Source of the DNA: Candidatus Atribacteria bacterium
GTDB lineage: Bacteria > Atribacterota > Atribacteria > Atribacterales > Atribacteraceae
Assembly (NCBI GenBank): GCA_026390275.1
Contig: JAPLGF010000288.1
Coordinates: 1 to 12,529, forward strand
Direction: 5' to 3'
Length of the DNA: 12,529 bases
Below, piece after piece: positions 1-6,178 of this stretch (positions within the stretch are counted from its first letter, which is position 1; each line of letters opens with the position of its first letter). The position numbers and the translations under genes were made by a program. The notes beneath the pieces were generated by a model. That model worked only from the letters and a program-made list of their open reading frames with translations, did not search any database and was not told where the DNA came from.

Positions 1-14
1 CGCCGCCTCCACCA

Positions 15-64
15 GGCATAAAAAAAGGGATGAACCGTATCTGATTCATCCCTTTTTTTATGCC
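15..64. terminator. Bidirectional intrinsic terminator
   Basis: A perfect 20-bp inverted repeat (arms 15-34 and 45-64) encloses a 10-nt loop. The GC-containing core is GGGATGAA/TTCATCCC, flanked by A7 on the left and T7 on the right. Each strand therefore reads as a stem followed by a run of seven T. On the minus strand it lies 46 nt past the stop codon of the lipoprotein gene and would end that transcript. On the plus strand it could end a gene left of the window. Confidence 0.88.
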
Positions 65-109
65 CTGAATTGAAAATTCAACCGTCAGGAACTGGCACAG
101 TTGTCTTTT

Positions 110-1117
110 TTATAAAATGTATTGATTGAGCAGGGTATCCAGTTGACCAGGAGAGGTTTCCCCAAGATGGGTGTGAACGATTTCTCCCGCGGTATTGATG
201 AAGAGAAGAGCGGGAACTCCGCCTCCGGCGAATTGCCGATATACGGACCCATTGGAGTCGATGAGTACCGGGAAAGTCCACCCAAATTCTGTCTTGAACT
301 GCATGAGACTTCCGGGATCGGATTCCACACCAACAGCTAAAACCAGGAGTTGATCACTGGTAGAATAATTCTGATACGCTTGCTGGAGGAGCGGTGCCTC
401 GTTGCGACAGTGACCACAGCTGGTTCGGAAGAAAACCAGGAGCACCGGGCGTCCCCGATATTGACTGAGTGAAACCGATCCCCCGTTGACTTCCGGAAGG
501 GTGAAGTTCACTCCGCCGGAAGAGGGAGGAGGCGGGGTATTCGAGTTGATGGGAGTCGGGGTGGGAGAGGCCGCGGGAGTGGGAGCAAGAGGGGTTTCCG
601 GGTTCATATTGATCTCGGAAATGTCCCAGGCATTTCCACTTTTCACCAGGGCTATCATGATACTTCCTGAATTTTCCTGGCGATTGGATCCTACCATGGA
701 AATGACATGGAAACGGGCATCAAACCGGGCATGCAGATCATCCAGCAGGACGATCTGCTCTTCTGTGATTTCAAGCTCCAGTACCTGACCGGTGAGAAAG
801 GCCTGTAAAAGCCCGAGTTGCATAAGAGCACGGGAATAAACGCCCCCATTGCTGCCTATCCCGGGAAGACTCTGGTTGGAGCGGACCGTAATAGGATCAG
901 TGGTGATGGCACTCAGAATGGCGATATCTTCCTGGAGAATACCCTGACGGGCACTTTCCACCACCGCCCGAATAGCATCCTGGGGGGTTGCATCGTTTCC
1001 GGCATTGCTCGGAGAATCGGCGGTCAACTCGGAAAGATTGGTACAGGAGGAAACGAGCAACAGAAAAGCCATTAAACCAAAAAGGAGAAAGAGGAGAACC
1101 GGTTTTTTCATTACCAT
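110..1117 (-). CDS. Lipoprotein with C-terminal thioredoxin-like (TlpA/ResA-type) domain
   Basis: This 335-residue protein starts with two Lys, a hydrophobic stretch (residues 6-22) and a lipobox V-S-S-C ending at Cys25, so it should be an exported, lipid-anchored protein. Residues 45-172 form an unrecognised domain with mixed helix and strand character. Residues 173-202 are a Pro/Thr/Ser-rich linker. Residues 203-335 are a TlpA/redoxin domain: the redox motif Cys234-Gly-His-Cys237 follows a VLLVFF strand, and Val301-Pro302 is the expected cis-proline. Such domains reduce or exchange disulfides outside the cytoplasmic membrane; the partner here is unknown. The start could also be Met3. Upstream, ATTATA at 1136-1141 reads as a TATAAT -10 box on the minus strand but lacks a good -35 box. 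No ccd or cytochrome gene is adjacent. The redox domain is secure; the role of the N-terminal domain is not. Confidence 0.88.
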   Translation of the reverse strand: MVMKKPVLLFLLFGLMAFLLLVSSCTNLSELTADSPSNAGNDATPQDAIRAVVESARQGILQEDIAILSAITTDPITVRSNQSLPGIGSNGGVYSRALMQLGLLQAFLTGQVLELEITEEQIVLLDDLHARFDARFHVISMVGSNRQENSGSIMIALVKSGNAWDISEINMNPETPLAPTPAASPTPTPINSNTPPPPSSGGVNFTLPEVNGGSVSLSQYRGRPVLLVFFRTSCGHCRNEAPLLQQAYQNYSTSDQLLVLAVGVESDPGSLMQFKTEFGWTFPVLIDSNGSVYRQFAGGGVPALLFINTAGEIVHTHLGETSPGQLDTLLNQYIL

Positions 1118-1370
1118 TCACCACACCGAACATTTATTATATATATCGGCTATTTCCACTCCGACTTAATAGGAGAAAAAGGCTTCCAGACTTCTCACCA
1201 GGTGTAATTTATTCCTGAGAGAATGTACGAACGGGAGCTGGTGGTGGGTACAGTGAAACCAAATTTACCTCTCCTTTCCGTCCCTTCGGCAAATGGAATG
1301 TAAAGAAAAAAACTCGTCGGAGGGTACTCTTCGAAAAAAAAAGGGGGGTGTTATTGATGCTGTCATGAGT

Positions 1371-2201
1371 TTATACACCATTAAGCCATTTAAAAATATT
1401 GGGGAGTTCATCCCAGAATTCTTCCAATGATGGCAATATCTTTAATTGATGCCCAAGCATGTTTTTCCATTCGCTGACCAGCTCGTCTTTTGTGGAAGCG
1501 TTCTGAATCGACTCAAGAGTCGGGACAGAAATACCTTTTGTTTCACACTTTTGGTCTAAGACACTTTTGATCAATCGAGGCTCTACCTGAAGATATCCAC
1601 GCCTGAATAAAAGAACAATGTCGTACAAATCTCGCGGACGGCCTCTTTCGCCCATTGCGCGCAGTTTTTCTGCGAATACTTCCTCAAAAGCATAGCACCT
1701 GACGGTCGCTGGTTTAAGAAGCGGGTCGCTATAGGGATGAGAAATCTCACGTAACACCGTTGGTTGCACGACCTTTTCAGACCCGCTGATATCCAGTTTT
1801 ATTCTGCCGGGAGAGGGCGCATTTCGGGGGCCACGATAGTAAATGCTTACTTCGGTATAGAGAGATTTATCCAGGTGTTTAAAAAATGGTGATTTGATTG
1901 AAAAATCTATGCCAGATTCTTCATATACTCGCTTAAGAAGACGTTCAATCAACGGTTCAAGATACTCAGGTCTATCAGGGCCACCGGGAATAACAGTAAA
2001 ATCAAGGTCTTCCGAAAAACGCCAGGTTTCGATGTAACATTTCTTTAGCGATGTCCCTCCCTTAAAGGCCCAGTGACTATTTAAATCAGGATCAGAGCCG
2101 ATGCCCCACAACAACCAACCGATGATGTAATCTTTCTCGATGATATCATCGCGAAGTCCCCATTCAGAAACAAGATTATACAATTCATGTTTAGTAATCA
2201 T
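1371..2201 (-). CDS. abiEii: AbiEii-family nucleotidyltransferase toxin (type IV TA)
   Basis: This 276-residue protein has the signature of AbiEii/AbiGii nucleotidyltransferases, the toxin half of AbiE type IV toxin-antitoxin and phage abortive-infection systems. Visible motifs are K47-G-G-T-S51 followed by R61-F-S-E-D65-L-D67 (the nucleotidyltransferase glycine/serine and metal-binding Asp motif), then EEVFAEKLRAM and GRPRDLYDI further on, matching the conserved Lys and R-D-x-Y-D motifs. These enzymes are thought to add nucleotides to an RNA target such as tRNA, causing growth arrest. The length is typical of the family. Its ATG overlaps the antitoxin stop codon (ATGA, 2198-2201), so the two genes are translationally coupled. 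Base composition is visibly more AT-rich than the flanking his/spe genes, which fits horizontal acquisition. Confidence 0.9.
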   Translation of the reverse strand: MITKHELYNLVSEWGLRDDIIEKDYIIGWLLWGIGSDPDLNSHWAFKGGTSLKKCYIETWRFSEDLDFTVIPGGPDRPEYLEPLIERLLKRVYEESGIDFSIKSPFFKHLDKSLYTEVSIYYRGPRNAPSPGRIKLDISGSEKVVQPTVLREISHPYSDPLLKPATVRCYAFEEVFAEKLRAMGERGRPRDLYDIVLLFRRGYLQVEPRLIKSVLDQKCETKGISVPTLESIQNASTKDELVSEWKNMLGHQLKILPSLEEFWDELPNIFKWLNGV

Positions 2202-2995
2202 TTTGCTATTTCAGTATTAACCTTCAAATTCCATCGGCGGTTAAACCTACCTTTGCTTATAATTGTTGGATCAAATATGGAATATCCAGCACTGATATTT
2301 CTCCGGCTTACTTCTATGATATCCTTTGCTGAAATGTTCTTTTTCTCGAGAATAAACCCGAGGCGTTTATAAATTGTTCGGTTCTTACACATGATTATAT
2401 ATTTTTGCAGATCAATATCGTTTCTTTGGTCCGATTCGAAGTAATTTTTTATGATCTCTGCAACATGACGCATACCGCCGCCAAAAGCTGGATCGTTTAA
2501 AATATCAACTATGGTCTGAGTAGGATTTGAAACCTGTATTTTTTCATTTTCTACCCAGACACTTTTCGTATGTTCAATGTTTTTCTTTAACTTCAAAACA
2601 AAATCTGTTCCCTGAATATTTATCTCTTTCTTACGAAAAGTACGGCTGGTATAAACAAATATACTGTTGGATAACTGATCAGTTAAGCTCCAATATGCGG
2701 CAGCACTCCATCCGCCAATATAGCAAGGAGCAAAGATCTGATTGGCGACAATCCAGGGGTTCTCTTTGTATTCCTGTGGATTTACAATTCCAAGTGGAAC
2801 AGAAGTATACAACCCTGGTTTAATTCTGGCCAGCCAACCCCGACGGGTAAGATATGCAAGATAGAGGCGGGTATCGTTCATCGGAAGATCTATAATTTTG
2901 GCGGCTTCATCAACCGAAAACAGTTTATGTCCGAAACGATTGAGGGAATCAAGCAACCTTCTATTTTTCTCATCGATACCCAGTGACTTATTCAA
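2198..2995 (-). CDS. abiEi: AbiEi-family antitoxin / transcriptional regulator
   Basis: This 265-residue protein lies directly upstream of the AbiEii toxin. Residues about 14-70 form a winged helix-turn-helix (FSVDEAAKIIDL, then a recognition helix, then RRGWLARIKPGLYTSVP), the typical N-terminal domain of AbiEi antitoxins. The remainder resembles the AbiEi C-terminal antitoxin region. Characterised AbiEi proteins bind inverted repeats in their own promoter and repress the operon, and they neutralise the toxin without stable protein contact (type IV). The start is a TTG at 2993-2995, because upstream ATGs are out of frame. A promoter and an inverted repeat sit immediately upstream. The length matches the family. 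Confidence 0.87.
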   Translation of the reverse strand: MNKSLGIDEKNRRLLDSLNRFGHKLFSVDEAAKIIDLPMNDTRLYLAYLTRRGWLARIKPGLYTSVPLGIVNPQEYKENPWIVANQIFAPCYIGGWSAAAYWSLTDQLSNSIFVYTSRTFRKKEINIQGTDFVLKLKKNIEHTKSVWVENEKIQVSNPTQTIVDILNDPAFGGGMRHVAEIIKNYFESDQRNDIDLQKYIIMCKNRTIYKRLGFILEKKNISAKDIIEVSRRNISAGYSIFDPTIISKGRFNRRWNLKVNTEIAK

Positions 2996-2996
2996 C

Positions 2997-3055
2997 GGTA
3001 TATCCCATGCGCAATATTATTCACCAAATGAGTAACTTCGCATATGTAATATACC
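2997..3055. promoter_or_regulatory. Inverted-repeat operator candidate for AbiEi
   Basis: GGTATATCCCATGCG (2997-3011) is mirrored by CGCATATGTAATATACC (3039-3055). The arms share GGTATAT and CAT.GCG, with a 2-nt difference in spacing. The right arm covers the -10 box, and the left arm abuts the TTG start codon. Known AbiEi antitoxins bind paired inverted repeats in this position to repress their operon. Assignment to AbiEi is inferred from context. Confidence 0.5.
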
Positions 3056-3075
3056 ATTCTTGATTTTGAAGTCAA
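3048..3075 (-). promoter_or_regulatory. Sigma70-like promoter of the abiE operon
   Basis: On the minus strand TTGACT (3075-3070) is followed after 16 bp by TATATT (3053-3048). Both hexamers match the consensus at five of six positions. Transcription would start near 3041, about 45 nt before the TTG start of abiEi. It is the only strong match in the gap between the divergent genes on this strand. Confidence 0.6.
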
Positions 3076-3144
3076 GACATTGCTGATCCAGGGAATATCA
3101 AGCAACACCGTTGTCAGTATTGAAATGAGATATCGTAGGCTCAT

Positions 3145-3160
3145 TATTCAAATTTGAATA
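3145..3160. promoter_or_regulatory. 16-bp perfect palindrome upstream of the DUF1405 promoter
   Basis: TATTCAAATTTGAATA is a perfect 16-bp palindrome ending 3 bp before the -35 element of the plus-strand operon. The position suits an operator for a dimeric regulator, but the regulator is unknown. In AT-rich DNA a chance origin is possible. Confidence 0.35.
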
Positions 3161-3163
3161 CCA

Positions 3164-3192
3164 TTCACCATTCTCGCCCTTCATGCTATAAT
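3164..3192 (+). promoter_or_regulatory. Promoter of the DUF1405-speE operon, probably leaderless
   Basis: TTCACC (3164-3169), a 17-bp spacer and a perfect TATAAT (3187-3192) form a sigma70-like promoter. Initiation 7-8 nt after the -10 box falls on the A of the ATG at 3200. No Shine-Dalgarno sequence precedes that ATG, so the first gene appears to be translated from a leaderless mRNA. Confidence 0.5.
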
Positions 3193-3199
3193 AAGTGGC

Positions 3200-3871
3200 A
3201 TGAAAAAGCGACTGGTGGATGTTTTCTACGACTTTACCCCCCTCTGCGTTTTTCTGATCGTGGGGAACATCTTCGCTTCCCTGTATGGGTACTATTTCTA
3301 CTGGGAGCAGTTCTTAGCCACACCCTGGTACAAGTGGATATTTGTACCGGATTGTCCGCTTTATGACACCCTTTTTATCATTGCCTTCCTTCTCATCAAG
3401 CGGAAACATTCCAACAATCTTCTCAATATGATCGTGTTCACCAACATGCTCAAGTATGGTCTGTGGACCGTGGTCACCATCCCCCTCTATTCGGAGTTTT
3501 TCCTTCCCCCGGGATACCAGAGTATCGTTCCTCTATTTGGTGGAATCACACTCACTTTCTCTCTTGCCAGCCTCAACATGCTCCTGGTCTTTCTCCATTC
3601 GATTATGGGTTTGGAATCTTTCCTGATCCTTCCCTTTATCAAAAAATGGCAGGCCTGGGAGGTTGCCGTCACGATTGGTTGGCTGTTTGTTAATGATCTT
3701 TTTGATTACGTTTATAATACCTATCCCACCGCCCAGCTCAATTATTTAGCGCGAGATTCCCGAATCGATGTCATCATGTTTCAGAATCTCATCGTCAACA
3801 CCCTTTTTCTCGTTTACTTTGTCATGAAACGGAGGCAGCAATGGGCTCTCGACGAACCGAAGTACGACTGA
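3200..3871 (+). CDS. DUF1405 (YpjA-like) multipass membrane protein
   Basis: This 223-residue integral membrane protein has about six hydrophobic segments (roughly residues 12-32, 52-67, 75-97, 111-133, 153-172 and 190-209). The stretch NIFASLYGYYFYWEQF, then TPWYKWIFVPDCPLYD, matches the conserved core of DUF1405, the family of Bacillus subtilis YpjA, whose function is unknown. It heads a five-gene operon. Its last 31 nt overlap the acyltransferase gene, which has its own GGAGG inside this gene. The start is the ATG placed right after a TATAAT, with no ribosome binding site. Conserved Trp, Tyr, Pro and Asp residues near the predicted membrane edge may be functional. No catalytic role can be assigned. 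Confidence 0.8.
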   Translation: MKKRLVDVFYDFTPLCVFLIVGNIFASLYGYYFYWEQFLATPWYKWIFVPDCPLYDTLFIIAFLLIKRKHSNNLLNMIVFTNMLKYGLWTVVTIPLYSEFFLPPGYQSIVPLFGGITLTFSLASLNMLLVFLHSIMGLESFLILPFIKKWQAWEVAVTIGWLFVNDLFDYVYNTYPTAQLNYLARDSRIDVIMFQNLIVNTLFLVYFVMKRRQQWALDEPKYD

Positions 3872-4356
3872 AGGTTGATCAGTATAATAGCCTCTATTAC
3901 TGGTGGAAAGTTAAGAATCCCCTGCTGGTAATCCTGAATTTTTTGGTGATCTTCATCTTTCGTTACAGTCCCTCTCTGCGTTTAAAAAATCTACTCTATC
4001 GTGCCATTGGCGCGAAAATCGGGAAAGGGGCCAGTTTAGCCCTCTCGGTCGTCATTGATGTTTTCTTTCCCGAACTCATTGAAATCGGCGAGAATACCAT
4101 CCTGGGATACAATACCACCATTCTCACCCATGAATTTCTCATCAAGGAGTTCCGTACCGGGAAGGTCAAAATCGGAAAAAACGTCCTGGTGGGAGCTTAT
4201 TCCCTCGTTTTAGCGGGAGTGGAGATTGGAGACAACACCACCGTTGCCGCCTATTCGCTGGTGAATAAAGATCTTCCCCCCAACGCCTTTGCTGCCGGAG
4301 TCCCGGCCCGGGTCATTCGTTTTAAAGATATGGAACATGATTCTCCCGGAAAATGA
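3841..4356 (+). CDS. Hexapeptide-repeat acyltransferase, YvoF-like
   Basis: This 171-residue protein has a hydrophobic N-terminal helix (about residues 27-41) followed by a left-handed beta-helix of hexapeptide repeats (about 57-155). Key stretches are GYNTTILTHEFL (His97 is the likely catalytic base), GKVKIGKNVLVGAYS and the terminal NKDLPPNAFAAGVPARVIR, typical of the Maa/NodL/LacA acetyltransferase group. The closest remembered family member is B. subtilis YvoF, which shares the TTIL-H-E-LI-E-R-GKV core. It probably transfers an acetyl group from acetyl-CoA to a sugar or related acceptor at the membrane face; the acceptor is unknown. GGAGG lies 5 nt before the ATG. The gene overlaps its upstream neighbour by 31 nt and pgeF by about 20 nt. 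Confidence 0.87.
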   Translation: MGSRRTEVRLKVDQYNSLYYWWKVKNPLLVILNFLVIFIFRYSPSLRLKNLLYRAIGAKIGKGASLALSVVIDVFFPELIEIGENTILGYNTTILTHEFLIKEFRTGKVKIGKNVLVGAYSLVLAGVEIGDNTTVAAYSLVNKDLPPNAFAAGVPARVIRFKDMEHDSPGK

Positions 4357-5086
4357 ATTCATCTTTTTTAAAAAGTTCCAACAGTTTTCCGAGCTCACCC
4401 ACTGCATCACCACCCGGAAGAACGGTTTGAACCTTCGAACCGAAGAAGGACGCTGGACGTTCCTGCAAATAATCCCTGCTTCCAGCGATCAGATCATTGT
4501 TCCCCACCAGGTCCATGGAACCGACATTTTTTCCCTCACCGGGCTCCACCACCCTGCCGGTTCTTTCCTGCCGGGAGATTTCCCTCTCACCGCTGACGGT
4601 CTGATTACTACTCTCCCGGGCATCTGGATAGGAGTGTTCGTGGCGGATTGTATTCCCATTCTGATGTACGATCCGGTTCAACGGGTGGTTGCCGTGGTCC
4701 ATGCCGGTTGGAGAGGGGTGGCAGGAGGTATTCAGGGAGAAGCGGTGAAAGTGTTCACGCATACCTATGGTTCACGAATTCCGGATGTATGGGTGGGAAT
4801 AGGGCCGGGCATCGGTCAGTGTTGCTTTGAAGTCGGACCGGAAGTGATACCCCAGTTTGTTGACCATTCCTCTGCCCGGGAATATCTCTCTCCCGGTGAA
4901 TCAGGTCATGGTTTTATCGATCTGAAAGGCATTATCCGGAGGGATCTTTTAAATCAGGGAATCCTTCCGGATCATCTGGAAACCATGTCGTTATGCACTT
5001 CCTGCCGGAGTGATTTGTTCTATTCTTACCGGCGGGAAGGGAAAGAGACTGGATGCATGATGCTCGCCGCCCAGATCGAGAGATAG
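4337..5086 (+). CDS. pgeF: PgeF-family purine nucleoside phosphorylase (YfiH/YlmD/LACC1, 'polyphenol oxidase' fold)
   Basis: This protein of about 249 residues belongs to the YfiH/DUF152 family. Members phosphorolyse adenosine and inosine, deaminate adenosine and cleave methylthioadenosine; older names are laccase or polyphenol oxidase. Visible motifs are HQVHGTD with His60, ADC with Cys105 and HAGWRG with His122, the three zinc ligands at the spacing expected between the last two. GPGIGQCCFEVG and FYSYRREGKETG follow. The ATG at 4337 is chosen over a TTG at 4289 because it gives normal family length and a smaller overlap with the acyltransferase gene. Methylthioadenosine is the by-product of spermidine synthase encoded just downstream, so co-transcription with speE makes metabolic sense, though this is inference. 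The gene is complete. Confidence 0.9.
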   Translation: MILPENEFIFFKKFQQFSELTHCITTRKNGLNLRTEEGRWTFLQIIPASSDQIIVPHQVHGTDIFSLTGLHHPAGSFLPGDFPLTADGLITTLPGIWIGVFVADCIPILMYDPVQRVVAVVHAGWRGVAGGIQGEAVKVFTHTYGSRIPDVWVGIGPGIGQCCFEVGPEVIPQFVDHSSAREYLSPGESGHGFIDLKGIIRRDLLNQGILPDHLETMSLCTSCRSDLFYSYRREGKETGCMMLAAQIER

Positions 5087-5379
5087 ATAGAAGGTGTCAC
5101 CGTTTCATAGGACCTATCCAGGGATTGAAAGTCTACCAGTTTCATCCGTTTGGGCTCAGTGCTTTGATGATCATGCCTGATTCCCATATTGCCATCCACA
5201 CCTGGCCGGAAAACGAGTTTGCCTCCATCGATATTTTCCTGCAGGCTCAGTATGATCCGAATGAAAGCCTCCCGTTGATTCAACGGTATTTTCATCCCGA
5301 CGAAGTGAAGATCATTGAGTTAGAAAGGGGGATTAAAAAAGGAGATGGAACTCTGGTATTACGAGGATTACATCACTAA
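5053..5379 (+). CDS. speD: Divergent, N-terminally short SpeD (AdoMet decarboxylase) homologue
   Basis: The core matches class 1B S-adenosylmethionine decarboxylases, which self-cleave at a Ser to make a pyruvoyl group. PFGLSALMIMPDSHIAIH followed by TWPE contains the cleavage Ser44, His49, Glu53 and Ser36 at the same spacing as Ser63, His68, Glu72 and Ser55 of Thermotoga SpeD. Two things are abnormal. The family N-terminus (GRHLVAEFYECD-like strand) is absent: this ORF begins inside pgeF, the frame has a stop at 5011-5013, and residues 1-25 show no likeness to SpeD. Position 64, where the catalytic Cys83 should align, is Gln. Cleavage would be at Asp-Ser rather than Glu-Ser. The true start is uncertain; the ATG at 5053 has no good ribosome binding site. 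The gene overlaps pgeF by 34 nt and speE by 35 nt. It could be a decaying gene, a variant SpeD, or one altered to decarboxylate ornithine or arginine. Confidence 0.72.
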   Translation: MHDARRPDREIDRRCHRFIGPIQGLKVYQFHPFGLSALMIMPDSHIAIHTWPENEFASIDIFLQAQYDPNESLPLIQRYFHPDEVKIIELERGIKKGDGTLVLRGLHH

Positions 5380-6178
5380 CTACCGATTAGGTCTTCGGGT
5401 GAAGGAAACCCTCTTTTCGGGGAAAACCCGCTTTCAGGAAATCGCCGTTCTGGATACCTGGCTTTACGGACGAACACTTCTGTTGGATGGAATCGTTCAG
5501 ACCACCGAAAAAGACGAATTCATGTACCATGAGATGATTGTCCATCCTGCACTGGTGACGGTTCCGAAACCAAAAAACGTACTCATCGTCGGAGGTGGTG
5601 ACGGAGGAGCCTCCCGGGAAATCCTGAAACATCCGGTCGATTCCGTGACCCTGGTGGACATCGATGAAGGGGTCATTGATATTTCCCGGCAGTATTTCCC
5701 CCAACTTGGGAACTGGAAGGATTCTCGTCTTTCTGTCTACGTCGAGGATGCAGTCCGGTATATGGCGAAAACTCGGGATGTTTTTGATGTCATCATCATG
5801 GACTCCACCGATCCTCTCCCCAGCGGAGTGGCGGAACCGCTCTTTTCCCGCGCCTTTTTTCAGGACGCTTCCGATCATCTTTCGGAAGATGGCGTCCTGG
5901 TCTCACAAATCGAGCCCCCCTTCTTCCACCCCCAGCGAATCCAAAAACTCTGGCAGCATCTGGACATGTTTCCCATTGTCAAAATCTACTGGGGTCTTGT
6001 TCCCACTTACCCCGGTGGGGTCTGGACCTATATCATTGCCTCCAAAAAACACGATCCCCAGAAAGTGACGAAGAATCTCCCATTTTCCACCCGTTACTAT
6101 TCCCGGGCTGTTCATGAAGCTGCTTTTATTCTGCCAGTGTTCCTGGCGGAAATGGTGAAGAGAGAAAGTGATCACTGA
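5345..6178 (+). CDS. speE: Spermidine synthase (aminopropyltransferase)
   Basis: This 277-residue enzyme transfers the aminopropyl group of decarboxylated AdoMet to putrescine or a related amine, releasing methylthioadenosine. Visible are LLDGIVQTTEKDEFMYHEM (residues about 47-64), the nucleotide-binding GGGDGG (83-88), LVDID (104-108), and DSTDP with Asp153 and Asp156, the catalytic and amine-contacting residues. The C-terminal TYPGGVWTYIIASK matches the Thermotoga-type enzymes. The usual GPA after DSTDP is replaced by LPSGVA, which may alter amine choice. The ATG sits directly behind AAAAAAGGAG within the end of speD, so translation is probably coupled. Its stop overlaps the end of convergent hisD by 7 nt. 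Full length and intact. Confidence 0.95.
   Translation: MELWYYEDYITNYRLGLRVKETLFSGKTRFQEIAVLDTWLYGRTLLLDGIVQTTEKDEFMYHEMIVHPALVTVPKPKNVLIVGGGDGGASREILKHPVDSVTLVDIDEGVIDISRQYFPQLGNWKDSRLSVYVEDAVRYMAKTRDVFDVIIMDSTDPLPSGVAEPLFSRAFFQDASDHLSEDGVLVSQIEPPFFHPQRIQKLWQHLDMFPIVKIYWGLVPTYPGGVWTYIIASKKHDPQKVTKNLPFSTRYYSRAVHEAAFILPVFLAEMVKRESDH

Noticed and set aside
1316..1350. A9G6 purine run as terminator of abiEii
   Set aside because: No stable stem precedes the T-run on the minus strand.
4289..4336. Upstream TTG start for pgeF
   Set aside because: It would add 16 residues unlike the family N-terminus and lengthen the overlap; the ATG at 4337 gives normal length.
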